Positions 1-7,163 of a DNA stretch of 15,608 nt are shown one piece after another. Within the stretch, counting starts at the first letter, position 1. Each line of letters starts with the position of its first letter. The notes beneath the pieces were generated by a model. The model worked only from the letters and a program-made list of their open reading frames with translations, was not told where the DNA came from and searched no databases. The position numbers were made by a program, and so were the translations under genes. The stretch spans positions 1 to 15,608 of the forward strand of contig JBKOZS010000191.1 in NCBI GenBank assembly GCA_046726015.1. The letters run 5' to 3'. Source of the stretch: QHWT01 sp046726015 (GTDB taxonomy: Bacteria > Acidobacteriota > Vicinamibacteria > Vicinamibacterales > 2-12-FULL-66-21).

Positions 1-2
1 GA

Positions 3-752
3 CTGAGCCGCGCCGATGCCACGGGCATCGACAACCTTGGCGGATGGCTGACCACGGTCGTCGCGCGCGTGTGCCTCGACATGCTGCGGTCGCGCCAATC
101 GCGGCGCGAGGAGCCGTTCACCCCGGACGCGCCGGAGCCGGCCGCGACCGGCACACGCGGGAGCAGCCCCGAACAGGACGCGCTCCTCGCGGATTCGGTC
201 GGGCTCGCGCTGCTCGTCGTGCTCGACCGGCTGACGCCGGCGGAACGCCTCGCCTTCGTGCTGCACGACATGTTCGCTATGCCGTTCGAGGAGATCGCGC
301 CGATCGTCGGCCGTTCCATAGAGGCGACGCGGCAGCTCGCCAGCCGGGCGCGACGCCGCGTGCGCGGCGCGGCGGCGCCCGACCCCGATCTCGTTCGGCA
401 GCGCGAGGTCGTCGATGCTTTTCTTGCGGCCTTACGCGGCGGCGATTTCGAAGGCCTGCTCGCCGTCCTCGATCCGGATCTCGTGGTTCGCACGGACCTG
501 GGGGCCCCGTCCGGCGCGCTGGCGGAGGTCCGGGGTGCGGCGGTCTGGGCAAAGCAGGCGGTCGCCTTCGGGCACATGGCGCGGGTCGTGCGGCCGGCGC
601 TCGTGAACGGGGGCGTTGGCCTCGTGATGGCGCCGCATGGACGATTGTCCAGAGCGCTCACGTTCAAGATCGCGAACGGAAAGATCACCGAGATCGAGGT
701 CATCGGCGATGCGGCACGGCTCGGCGACCTCGACGTGTCAATAGTCGATTGA
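3..752 (+). CDS. ECF-type sigma-70 factor with SnoaL-like C-terminal domain (5' partial)
   Basis: An alternative sigma factor that would direct RNA polymerase to its own promoters. The reading frame is open from base 3, so the gene starts outside the window; the ATG at 69 is internal. Before it, the frame encodes GGWLTTVVARVCLDMLRSR, typical of region 2 of ECF sigma factors. Region 4 follows: LTPAERLAFVLHDMFAMPFEEIAPIVGRS, a helix-turn-helix with the usual AERLAFVLHD signature. From about base 400 a second domain begins (VVDAFLAALRGGDFEGLLAVLDPDL), resembling the SnoaL-like extension of SigJ/ECF41-related factors, which in that family modulates activity in place of an anti-sigma factor. The C-terminal half contains RPALVNGGVG and ends in ARLGDLDVSIVD, as in this group. 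No anti-sigma gene follows; a decarboxylase gene starts 29 bp downstream. The ECF assignment is firm; the exact ECF group is not determined. Confidence 0.9.
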   Translation: MSRADATGIDNLGGWLTTVVARVCLDMLRSRQSRREEPFTPDAPEPAATGTRGSSPEQDALLADSVGLALLVVLDRLTPAERLAFVLHDMFAMPFEEIAPIVGRSIEATRQLASRARRRVRGAAAPDPDLVRQREVVDAFLAALRGGDFEGLLAVLDPDLVVRTDLGAPSGALAEVRGAAVWAKQAVAFGHMARVVRPALVNGGVGLVMAPHGRLSRALTFKIANGKITEIEVIGDAARLGDLDVSIVD

Positions 753-781
753 TTCAAATGTATTAACCGTTCAAGTAACAA

Positions 782-2206
782 ATGCAGGCGATTGGGGGAA
801 CGGTGAACGGCACGTCAATATGGGATCAGGTTGGACTCGAGATCGATAACTTGTGGAGAGACATTCGCGACGTGCCCGTCTCGAGCACAGCACGACCAGA
901 TGTGGTTCGCGATGCGATCGAATCACGTTTCGACTTTGTCGGTCCGATCCCATTGCCCGATCTCACCCGCCAGGTGGCGGGCCTTCTGCGGGAATACGCC
1001 GTCCACGTGACGCACCCGCGGTACTTCGGTCTGTTCAATCCGAGCGTGTCGACAGCGTCCATGGTGGCCGATGCGCTGGTCGCCGCGTACAATCCACAGC
1101 TCGCCACGTGGTCACACTCACCGGCCGCCAACGAAATCGAACGCGCAACGCTGAGGTACTTCGCCCGCGCGCTTGGGTTCGACGTCGACGCCTCGTCCGC
1201 CAACTTCACGAGTGGTGGCCTTGAAGCCAATCTCTCCGCCATCGTTGTCGCTCTCGCGCATCGGTTCCCGGAATACGAGCGCAGCGGCGTGGCCGGATTG
1301 AAAACCAGGCCCGTCATCTACGTGACGAGCGAGAGTCACCATTCGTTCGTGAAGATCGGTCGAATCGCCGGCCTGGGCACTGACGCTCTCACTGAAGTGC
1401 AGACCGCGGCTGACTTCAGGATGGACACGCGAGCGCTTCGAGCCATCATCGAACGCGATGCGAGTGCCGGCCGATGTCCGTTTCTCATCGTCGGCACTGC
1501 AGGCACCACCGGCGGTGGCACCGTGGATCCGCTCGCGGAACTCGCCGACATTGCTGCCGCGGCGAAGGTATGGCTCCACGTCGATGCGGCATGGGGCGGC
1601 GCCGCCGTCCTCGTTCCCCGTCTTCGGCCGGCGCTCCGAGGCATCGAGCGTGCGGACTCTGTGACGTGGGACGCGCACAAATGGCTCTCCGTGCCAATGG
1701 GCGCCGGCATGTTCTTCTGTCGACATCCCGAGGCCGTTCGGCGTGCCTTCGAGGTCTCGACGACATACATGCCGTCAATCACTGCACCGGAAACGAACGA
1801 CCAATACCGCACAACGCTACAGTGGTCACGGCGCGCCGTTGGGCTGAAGGTGTTCATGTCGCTGGCCGAGCGCGGAGGCACACGATTCGCCGAGCAGATT
1901 GACCATCAGGCACGCATGGGGGATGCACTGCGTAAGAAATTGATTGCCGCGGGGTGGATCGTGGCGAACGAGACGCTCCTGCCACTGGTGTGTACGACAC
2001 ACCCGGACATTCGTGCCGGTCGCTGCACCACAGACGACATCGTACGATCGGTTCAGGTACGAGGGATGGCGTGGGTGTCTGACGTCGTTCTTGGGCGTCG
2101 CGAGAAAGTCGTGCGCGCCTGCATCACGAGCTTTCGGACCGATGAAGACGACTTGGACGTTCTGGTTGCTGAGCTCGATCGCGCACGCACCGATCCGATG
2201 CTGTAG
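782..2206 (+). CDS. PLP-dependent group II amino-acid decarboxylase family protein
   Basis: A fold-type I pyridoxal-phosphate enzyme of the group II decarboxylase family (PF00282), which also covers aromatic-L-amino-acid, glutamate and diaminobutyrate decarboxylases. The landmarks are in order: NFTSGGLEANLSA near residue 143, which contacts the cofactor phosphate; ESHHSFVKIGRIAGLG with H186/H187, where a histidine stacks on the PLP ring; GTAGTTGGGTVDPL; HVDAAWGG with D268, which binds the pyridine nitrogen; and WDAHKWLSVPMGAGMFFCR with K300, the Schiff-base lysine. The 474 residues match the family length, so it looks intact and active; the substrate cannot be read from sequence. The ATG at 782 has no clear ribosome site. 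An in-frame GTG at 803 lies 3 nt after GGGGGA and is a possible alternative, but the spacing is short. It follows the sigma-factor gene by 29 bp, so the two may share a transcript. Cytoplasmic. Confidence 0.92.
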   Translation: MQAIGGTVNGTSIWDQVGLEIDNLWRDIRDVPVSSTARPDVVRDAIESRFDFVGPIPLPDLTRQVAGLLREYAVHVTHPRYFGLFNPSVSTASMVADALVAAYNPQLATWSHSPAANEIERATLRYFARALGFDVDASSANFTSGGLEANLSAIVVALAHRFPEYERSGVAGLKTRPVIYVTSESHHSFVKIGRIAGLGTDALTEVQTAADFRMDTRALRAIIERDASAGRCPFLIVGTAGTTGGGTVDPLAELADIAAAAKVWLHVDAAWGGAAVLVPRLRPALRGIERADSVTWDAHKWLSVPMGAGMFFCRHPEAVRRAFEVSTTYMPSITAPETNDQYRTTLQWSRRAVGLKVFMSLAERGGTRFAEQIDHQARMGDALRKKLIAAGWIVANETLLPLVCTTHPDIRAGRCTTDDIVRSVQVRGMAWVSDVVLGRREKVVRACITSFRTDEDDLDVLVAELDRARTDPML

Positions 2207-2268
2207 CGCTGCGCCCTTCCGGCCCGTTCCTCAGGCTCGCTCCACTCATCTCGCGCTTTGCCACATCT

Positions 2269-2283
2269 CTGGCCGAAGGCCAG
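2269..2283. terminator. Short hairpin between convergent genes, possible weak terminator
   Basis: CTGGCC-GAA-GGCCAG forms a perfect 6-bp stem with a 3-nt loop, 62 bp after the decarboxylase stop and 94 bp past the end of the permease gene, which is read the other way. It has no T-run on either strand, so it is not a standard intrinsic terminator; the call rests on position only. The rest of the 171-bp convergent gap (2207-2377) shows no gene. It includes a GC-rich stretch around 2281-2340 with GCCCGCC and GGGCGGAGGCGGAC that looks like degenerate intergenic repeat material. Confidence 0.3.
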
Positions 2284-2377
2284 CCCGCCGTAGCCAACGT
2301 TTGTTCCCGCAGGGCGGAGGCGGACGTTCCGGTCGCACTTTTGGCGCTCGCGGTCGCCCGCTGCACGGGCATACCCA

Positions 2378-5059
2378 CTATTCGCACCTCAAAGCGGTGA
2401 GTGGATCGATCCGCGTGGCACGCCGCGCGGGCACGAACCCGGCGAGTTCCGCGACCACGATGACCGCCACGCTCGCGCACGTAAGCGTCAACGGATCCGA
2501 GAGGCTCACGCCGTACAGAAGCCCGATATGCTGCCGCGGGACCAGATAGAGCGCGCTCCCAAGCACACGCGCGAGGACGAAGGCGAGCGCGAGTCCCAGC
2601 GCCGTTCCCATCAGTCCCAGACGCGTGCACTGCGCGAGCGCCACGGCGAGAATCCCGCGGCGCTGCGCGCCGAGCGCGAGACGAATGCCGAACTCGCGCG
2701 TGCGCTGCTCGATGCTGTACGACATCGCACCGTAGATGCCGACAGCCGACATGAGCATTGCGATGAACGCAAAGGCGGTAATCAGCGCAAGATTGAAACG
2801 TTCGCTCCCACTGGCGTCCGCAACCAGGTCGGTCATCGTGCGGATGCTGTAGACCGGAACGTTGGGATCCAGCGCGAACACCGTTTGGCGCAGCGGATCG
2901 ATCACGTTAGCAGTGGGTACAGACGTGTGAGCGATCAGCCGAACGGATGGCTCAGGATGCTGCGCGAGCGGAACACAGATCGTATCGAAATCGACTTCGT
3001 TCAGTGCGACCTCCTTGCTGTTCGCGACGATCCCCACGATTTCGACGGGACCAGGCTTCACCCAGGAAGCGTAGGAGGGAAGAAGCTCGAGCTGTTTGCC
3101 AAGCGCGCTCTCGTCCGGGAACAAATGCTTCGCGAGGTTTTCATTGACCAGGGCGACCCTCGGTGCCCCGTCGGCGTCGTACGGCGTGAAGTCACGGCCG
3201 GCGAGAAGGCGTATCCCGAGCGCGGGGCGATATCCGGCGGTCACGGATCGGATGCTGCCGACCAGCTCATCACCCGCTGACGGCCGTGGCCGGCCGACGA
3301 CCGCAAAGCGCACGCTGGGACCACCACTGAGCGGGACGTCCGTCGCCACGGCAGCGTCCTGTACGCCTGGCACCGCGCGGGCGCGCTCGATCAGCCGATC
3401 CGCAAAAATGACAATCTGTCGTGGATCGGCGTAGCGCCCTCCTGCGACTGGAATCCGCATCGTCAATCGTCCCTCCGGCTCGAACCCCAGGGGCACATGT
3501 GTCAGCCGAACGAAGCTGTTGAGGAAGAGCCCGGCGCCGAAGACGAGCACGAGCGCCATCATGACCTCGATGACGACCAGCGCACTGCGCGCACGCTGCT
3601 GCTGCGGCATTCCGCCGGCGGTCGTGCGGTTACTCTGGCCGAGCAGCGCCTGCACATCACGGCGGGCGGCGAAAAACGCCGGTACGACCCCGAACAGAAT
3701 CGCGGTCAACGCGCTCACCGCGAGGGTGAACAGGAACACGCGCGTGTCGACGACGACGGGGCCTCCGCGGCGGAGTAAGTCCGCCGGAGCCCATACAGGA
3801 AGCAGCCGCGTCGTCCAGGCGGCGATCAGGAGTCCACCGGCGCCGCCGAGCGCGGCCAACACGGCACCCTCGGCAATCAGAAGCTGAGTCAGCGCGCCGC
3901 GTCCGCCGCCCAGCGCGCCGCGAATGGCGAACTCACGCTGACGCACCAGCGCACGCGCCAGCAGCAGATTGGCGACGTTCGCGCAACTGAGCAGCAGGAC
4001 GAAAGCGGCAGCGCCGAAAAAGAAGTAGAGCGTCCGCCAGTTGCCGCCACTCATGGCCTCGCGAATCGTCTGAATCCGGACAGTGCGCCCCGCGTAATCC
4101 GACGGATCGTCCAGCGCGAGACGCTGGAGAATGGTGCGAATGGCTGCTTCGGCGCTTGGCACGCCGACAGTGGGCTTCAATCGCCCGATGACGTAGAGAT
4201 CGCGCGCGCCGGCAGCCTCGCCCGCACGCAGATCGATCGCGGTATACAGATCCGCCTCATTAATGACTTCCAGCCGGTGGGGCGCAGCGACGCCGACGAT
4301 GACGTGCGGTCGATCGTCAATCGCGACCGTCATGCCGACAATGCCCGGATCCGCGGCGAAGATGCGGCGCCAGCATGCGTCACTGAGCATGACGGCGCTA
4401 CCCCACGCCTCATCCGCCGGTCCGAAGACGCGCCCGAGCGGCGCGCCTCGTCCGAGGACGCTGAAGAAGTTGGATGTCACGGGCCTCACCACCACAGATT
4501 CCGGGGTCCCGCGACCGCGAAGCACCTGCCGGCGCGGGGGACGGAAGGCTGCCACACCTTCGAACACATCCGTCTCCGATCGCCACGCCAGAAGGTCTCT
4601 GATCGTGGCGATGTCGTTTGATGGGTGCGATCCCGTCCCTCGAGTGAAGATGGTCACCAGCCGATCCGGGTCCGGAAACGGCAACGGTTTCCAGAGTTCG
4701 GCTTCGACAACGCTGAATACCGCTGTCGTCGATCCGATGCCGGCCGCAAGTGTGAAGACAGCGACCGCGCAAAAGGTTCGCTGAGTGCGAAGGGAACGAA
4801 CCGCATATCGCAGATCGGCCCAGAGCCGCTCGACGCGGCGCCAGATCCAGACCTCGCGCGCATCTTCTCGCGCGAGCGTCACATTGCCGAGCGCGCGTCG
4901 CGCCGCGCGCGCCGCTTCGGCCGGCGGCAGCCCGTCGTCTTCGAGCGCCTGCTGCCGTCGCGCTCGGTGGAGTTCGAGCTCCTCGGTGAGTTCCGCGTTC
5001 AGCTGCCTGCGATGCATCCAGTAGCCGACGCGTCGCCAGAGATTGCCGAGCAGTGGCAC
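2378..5059 (-). CDS. ADOP-family MacB/FtsX-like ABC transporter permease
   Basis: A membrane permease of the acidobacterial duplicated orphan permease group, related to MacB/FtsX transporters but without an adjacent ATPase gene. The 893-residue protein starts with the family's cytoplasmic prefix (RQLNAELTEELELHRARR) and RYAVRSLR, then a first transmembrane helix near residues 96-118, a MacB-type periplasmic domain, and an FtsX block of helices around 340-460. The duplicated half follows: a helix near 490, a second periplasmic domain, and a final FtsX block from about 755 containing REFGIRLALGAQ. It ends in the usual RATRIDPLTALRCE. The start chosen is the GTG at 5057-5059, with GGAGG 6 nt upstream and a promoter just before that. 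The frame stays open to an ATG at 5203 that would touch the upstream protease stop as ATGA. However, those 48 extra residues are translated promoter and operator DNA and do not look like family sequence. Export substrate unknown. Confidence 0.93.
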   Translation of the reverse strand: MPLLGNLWRRVGYWMHRRQLNAELTEELELHRARRQQALEDDGLPPAEAARAARRALGNVTLAREDAREVWIWRRVERLWADLRYAVRSLRTQRTFCAVAVFTLAAGIGSTTAVFSVVEAELWKPLPFPDPDRLVTIFTRGTGSHPSNDIATIRDLLAWRSETDVFEGVAAFRPPRRQVLRGRGTPESVVVRPVTSNFFSVLGRGAPLGRVFGPADEAWGSAVMLSDACWRRIFAADPGIVGMTVAIDDRPHVIVGVAAPHRLEVINEADLYTAIDLRAGEAAGARDLYVIGRLKPTVGVPSAEAAIRTILQRLALDDPSDYAGRTVRIQTIREAMSGGNWRTLYFFFGAAAFVLLLSCANVANLLLARALVRQREFAIRGALGGGRGALTQLLIAEGAVLAALGGAGGLLIAAWTTRLLPVWAPADLLRRGGPVVVDTRVFLFTLAVSALTAILFGVVPAFFAARRDVQALLGQSNRTTAGGMPQQQRARSALVVIEVMMALVLVFGAGLFLNSFVRLTHVPLGFEPEGRLTMRIPVAGGRYADPRQIVIFADRLIERARAVPGVQDAAVATDVPLSGGPSVRFAVVGRPRPSAGDELVGSIRSVTAGYRPALGIRLLAGRDFTPYDADGAPRVALVNENLAKHLFPDESALGKQLELLPSYASWVKPGPVEIVGIVANSKEVALNEVDFDTICVPLAQHPEPSVRLIAHTSVPTANVIDPLRQTVFALDPNVPVYSIRTMTDLVADASGSERFNLALITAFAFIAMLMSAVGIYGAMSYSIEQRTREFGIRLALGAQRRGILAVALAQCTRLGLMGTALGLALAFVLARVLGSALYLVPRQHIGLLYGVSLSDPLTLTCASVAVIVVAELAGFVPARRATRIDPLTALRCE

Positions 5060-5065
5060 GTCGTT

Positions 5066-5070
5066 CCTCC
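5066..5070 (-). promoter_or_regulatory. Ribosome binding site deciding the ADOP start
   Basis: GGAGG on the minus strand, with a 6-nt spacer to the GTG at 5057-5059. This is the best ribosome site in the region, and it supports the short start over the in-frame ATGs at 5075-5077 and 5126-5128, both of which lie inside operator arms, and the ATG at 5201-5203. Confidence 0.75.
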
Positions 5071-5072
5071 GC

Positions 5073-5091
5073 CCCATCGCCAGACGATGGG
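5073..5091 (-). promoter_or_regulatory. Proximal operator-like palindrome CCCATCG-N5-CGATGGG
   Basis: A perfect 7-bp inverted repeat, CCCATCG (5073-5079) and CGATGGG (5085-5091), with a 5-nt spacer. It begins 1 bp downstream of the proposed -10 box and ends 2 nt before the ribosome site, so it would cover the transcription start. The same arms with the same spacer length recur at 5124-5142. A dimeric repressor bound here would block initiation. The binding protein is not in the window; PadR-type regulators often accompany ADOP genes, but that link is only a guess. Confidence 0.7.
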
Positions 5092-5092
5092 A

Positions 5093-5121
5093 AGCATGCA
5101 CCGGTCGGGAAGCGGTGTCAA
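5093..5121 (-). promoter_or_regulatory. Sigma70-like promoter of the ADOP permease gene
   Basis: On the minus strand, TTGACA (5116-5121) is a perfect -35 box, followed by a 17-nt spacer and CATGCT (5093-5098) as an imperfect -10 box. The predicted start of transcription is near 5086, giving a leader of about 27 nt that carries the GGAGG site and leads to the GTG at 5059. The distal palindrome abuts the -35 box and the proximal one lies just past the -10 box, a layout typical of a repressed promoter. Confidence 0.65.
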
Positions 5122-5144
5122 CTCCCATCGTGTGTCGATGGGAG
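5122..5144 (-). promoter_or_regulatory. Distal operator-like palindrome CTCCCATCG-N5-CGATGGGAG
   Basis: A perfect 9-bp inverted repeat (5122-5130 and 5136-5144) with a 5-nt spacer TGTGT, directly next to the -35 box. Its core, CCCATCG-N5-CGATGGG, is identical to the proximal site, and the two centres (5082 and 5133) are 51 bp apart, close to five helical turns. That spacing would let two dimers sit on one face of the DNA. The same stem could also form in RNA reading out of the upstream protease gene. Confidence 0.7.
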
Positions 5145-5199
5145 AGAACGAACGCTTCCGGTGATCGCGTGGATCTGAGGTCACGCCACTGACCGCCGT

Positions 5200-6075
5200 T
5201 CATCGCGGCGCAGACGCCACTGCGCGGGCTGCGCGCGCGAGCGATGAGTACGCCCAGAACGCCGCACTACCGAGCGCGAGGAAAACAATCACCGGTCGGA
5301 TGAATGCGGCGTCGACTCCGGTTTGCCAAATCTGCGGTGGCTGTTCGGTGGCGACTTGCCATTCGGGAAGGCCCGTCGCCCACAACCGCATCAGCACCAG
5401 AACGTCGCCGCCGGCGTGCAGCACCAGTCCCGGCAGAATAGAATCGGTTGCATAGACCAACCCGCCGTAGGCCGCGGCCACTCCAAGGTAGTAGGGCAGC
5501 ATTATGACCACTGACGCCGGATGGTGCGTGTAGTGGGCGAGCCCGAACAAGACGCCGTTGACGAGAATCGCGATCGCCAGGCCGTGCCGCCGCTCGATGG
5601 GGCCTTGCATGTAGCCCCGGAATGCGGCCTCCTCGACCACGCCCGCCACGAGGGAGGCCATCACCAGCAGGAAGAACACCGTGACGAATGGCATTCCAGC
5701 CGGGACGTTGAGCGGGTGAGACTCCGCTGGAAGCGAGGCAAGCCGGCTCATAATCCGGACGAGTGGGACCAGCGTGGCCAGACCCAATAGCCCCGTGAAG
5801 ATCGCGCGCACCCAGATCTCGGCTTCGAGGCCGTTCGCACGGAGGCTCTCGCGGCGGGCAGCGGACGTCTCGCGCGGCCAGCCGGCACCGCCGAGATATC
5901 GCCAGTACAGCCAGAGATACACGCCCATCGGCAAGACGGCCCACGGCACACGCACGAGGACGCGCTGGTTCCATGTCGCCAGCATGGCCCATGGGTAGGT
6001 TCCGGCCGCCGCGACGACGAGTCCGGCAATGGGCGCCCGAACAAGGGTTGGCAGGCGACGCCAGAGTGCAAGCAT
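5200..6075 (-). CDS. CPBP-family (CAAX/Abi type) intramembrane glutamic protease
   Basis: A multi-pass membrane endopeptidase of the CPBP family (PF02517), related to eukaryotic Rce1 and bacteriocin-immunity proteins. The catalytic signature is present: VVEEAAFRGYMQG with E148/E149 and R153 (EExxxR), FGLAHYTHH with H181 (FxxxH), and LHAGGDVLV with H220. The last motif reads HxxxD, where Rce1 has HxxxN. About eight hydrophobic stretches span the 291 residues. The start is the ATG at 6073-6075, preceded by GGAG with a 7-nt spacer. A longer open frame to 6177 exists but runs antisense to the neighbouring propeller gene and adds an arginine-rich stretch without family character. The ADOP gene follows downstream but has its own promoter in the gap between them, so a shared transcript is not required. 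Substrate unknown. Confidence 0.92.
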   Translation of the reverse strand: MLALWRRLPTLVRAPIAGLVVAAAGTYPWAMLATWNQRVLVRVPWAVLPMGVYLWLYWRYLGGAGWPRETSAARRESLRANGLEAEIWVRAIFTGLLGLATLVPLVRIMSRLASLPAESHPLNVPAGMPFVTVFFLLVMASLVAGVVEEAAFRGYMQGPIERRHGLAIAILVNGVLFGLAHYTHHPASVVIMLPYYLGVAAAYGGLVYATDSILPGLVLHAGGDVLVLMRLWATGLPEWQVATEQPPQIWQTGVDAAFIRPVIVFLALGSAAFWAYSSLARAARAVASAPR

Positions 6076-7163
6076 GGAGTTGCTCCGGGACAGGATACGC
6101 GACCGGCGATACGGCTGGGTCAGGGCGGCGCATCGACTTCGACGTTTCGTCGGACGGCCGAGTTGTGTTTTCGACAACGGTTGGCGGAGAGGGTGTGACA
6201 GGGATCGCGATAGACGAAGAAGGCGCCATCTATGTCACGGGGTTCGCGTATTCGCCGACCGTGCCGATGGTCAATGCGATTCAGCCGGTAATCCGCAGCG
6301 CGCCAGACGCATTCGTGGCAAAGCTGTCGGCCGACGGCTCGAGCATCGTATTTTCAACGTTCCTTGGCGGTGAAGGCCCGGATACGTCGCAAGCGATCGC
6401 CGTGGATCCGAGCGGCCGCGTCGCCATTACGGGGAGCACAGGGTCTTTAGACTTTCCGGTCGTACGGGCCGCGCAGTCACAGTACGGCGGTGGCGCGCGG
6501 GACGGCTTCGTTGCGCTGCTGTCGTCAAGTGGCACGCTCTGGGAGTTCACGACGCTGCTCGGTGGCCGTGGTGACGATAGCGGGTGGGCCGTCGCATTTG
6601 GCAACGAAGGGGATGTCTACGTCAGCGGAGCCACGGAGTCGCCGGATTTCCCCGTAACTGAAGGCGTGCTGGACTCCACTTGCGGGAGCGATGCGGCGTG
6701 CGACCCTCACGTTGTCGTCTTCCGCGGAGTCGCGGCGACGCTCCGCTATTTTGACGGGTTCGTCTCAGCGTTCAGAGAAAGGGGTGACTGGCGCTTTTCG
6801 ACCTTCCTCGGCGGCGACTCGTCTGATGAAGCGCGAGCCATGGCGCTCGCACCAAGCGGTGCGGTGCTTGTCGCCGGGTTCAGCACCTCGCCTCAATTTG
6901 CGCGTTCGGGGCGATTGACGTGCGATACGAGTCTCACGTGTCCGCCCTTTGTTGTCCGCATCGATGCCGCTGGTTCCGTGCTGCTCGCCAGCGATCGCAT
7001 GCCGCTTAGCGCAAGCTACGCGCCGAGTTTCGATTTTGTTGGTATGGTGCTCGCGCCTGACGGTAGCGTGCTGGTGGCGAGCAGCAATCAGGGACTCACC
7101 ACCATCGCGAGAGCGTTGCAGGCCAAACGAGAACCTGCTCAAAGGCGGCGACTAGACCGCTAG
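6066..7163 (+). CDS. SBBP-repeat beta-propeller protein, probably 5'-truncated
   Basis: Carries about five beta-propeller repeats of the SBBP type. Repeated units include VVFSTTVGGEG with IAIDEEGAIYVTGFAYSP, DAFVAKLSADGSSIVFSTFLGGEG with VAITGSTGSLDFP, then WEFTTLLGGRGDDSGWAVAF and WRFSTFLGGDSSDEARAMAL. Such proteins are normally long and secreted, with a signal peptide and further domains ahead of the repeats. Here there is none: recognisable sequence begins near 6090-6130, right beside the protease start on the other strand. Possible starts are the GTG at 6066 (used here), an ATG at 5973 that would overlap the protease antisense by about 100 bp, or a GTG at about 6165; none has a convincing ribosome site. 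The stop shares the CTAG at 7160-7163 with the convergent gene. I see a likely remnant whose front was lost by recombination. The repeat assignment is firm; the start and expression are doubtful. Confidence 0.7.
   Translation: MQAWSCSGTGYATGDTAGSGRRIDFDVSSDGRVVFSTTVGGEGVTGIAIDEEGAIYVTGFAYSPTVPMVNAIQPVIRSAPDAFVAKLSADGSSIVFSTFLGGEGPDTSQAIAVDPSGRVAITGSTGSLDFPVVRAAQSQYGGGARDGFVALLSSSGTLWEFTTLLGGRGDDSGWAVAFGNEGDVYVSGATESPDFPVTEGVLDSTCGSDAACDPHVVVFRGVAATLRYFDGFVSAFRERGDWRFSTFLGGDSSDEARAMALAPSGAVLVAGFSTSPQFARSGRLTCDTSLTCPPFVVRIDAAGSVLLASDRMPLSASYAPSFDFVGMVLAPDGSVLVASSNQGLTTIARALQAKREPAQRRRLDR

Noticed and set aside
2281..2345. Mobile-element end or REP-like element in the convergent gap
   Set aside because: GC-rich motifs are present but no clear inverted arms beyond the 6-bp hairpin and no second copy in the window could be shown.
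2528..3280. Plus-strand open frame of 250 codons
   Set aside because: Antisense to the ADOP C-terminal FtsX region; the charged composition is typical of a shadow frame.
5200..5203. ATGA overlap suggesting the ADOP gene starts at 5203 and is translationally coupled to the CPBP gene
   Set aside because: The extra 48 residues are encoded by the promoter and both palindromes, lack family character, and a GTG at 5059 has a much better ribosome site. The overlap is probably coincidental.
6076..6229. Longer N-terminus or overlapping frames for the CPBP protein reaching 6177 or 6229
   Set aside because: They read the antisense of the SBBP repeats and are arginine/serine-rich. The ATG at 6075 has GGAG at the right distance and gives a normal family N-terminus.
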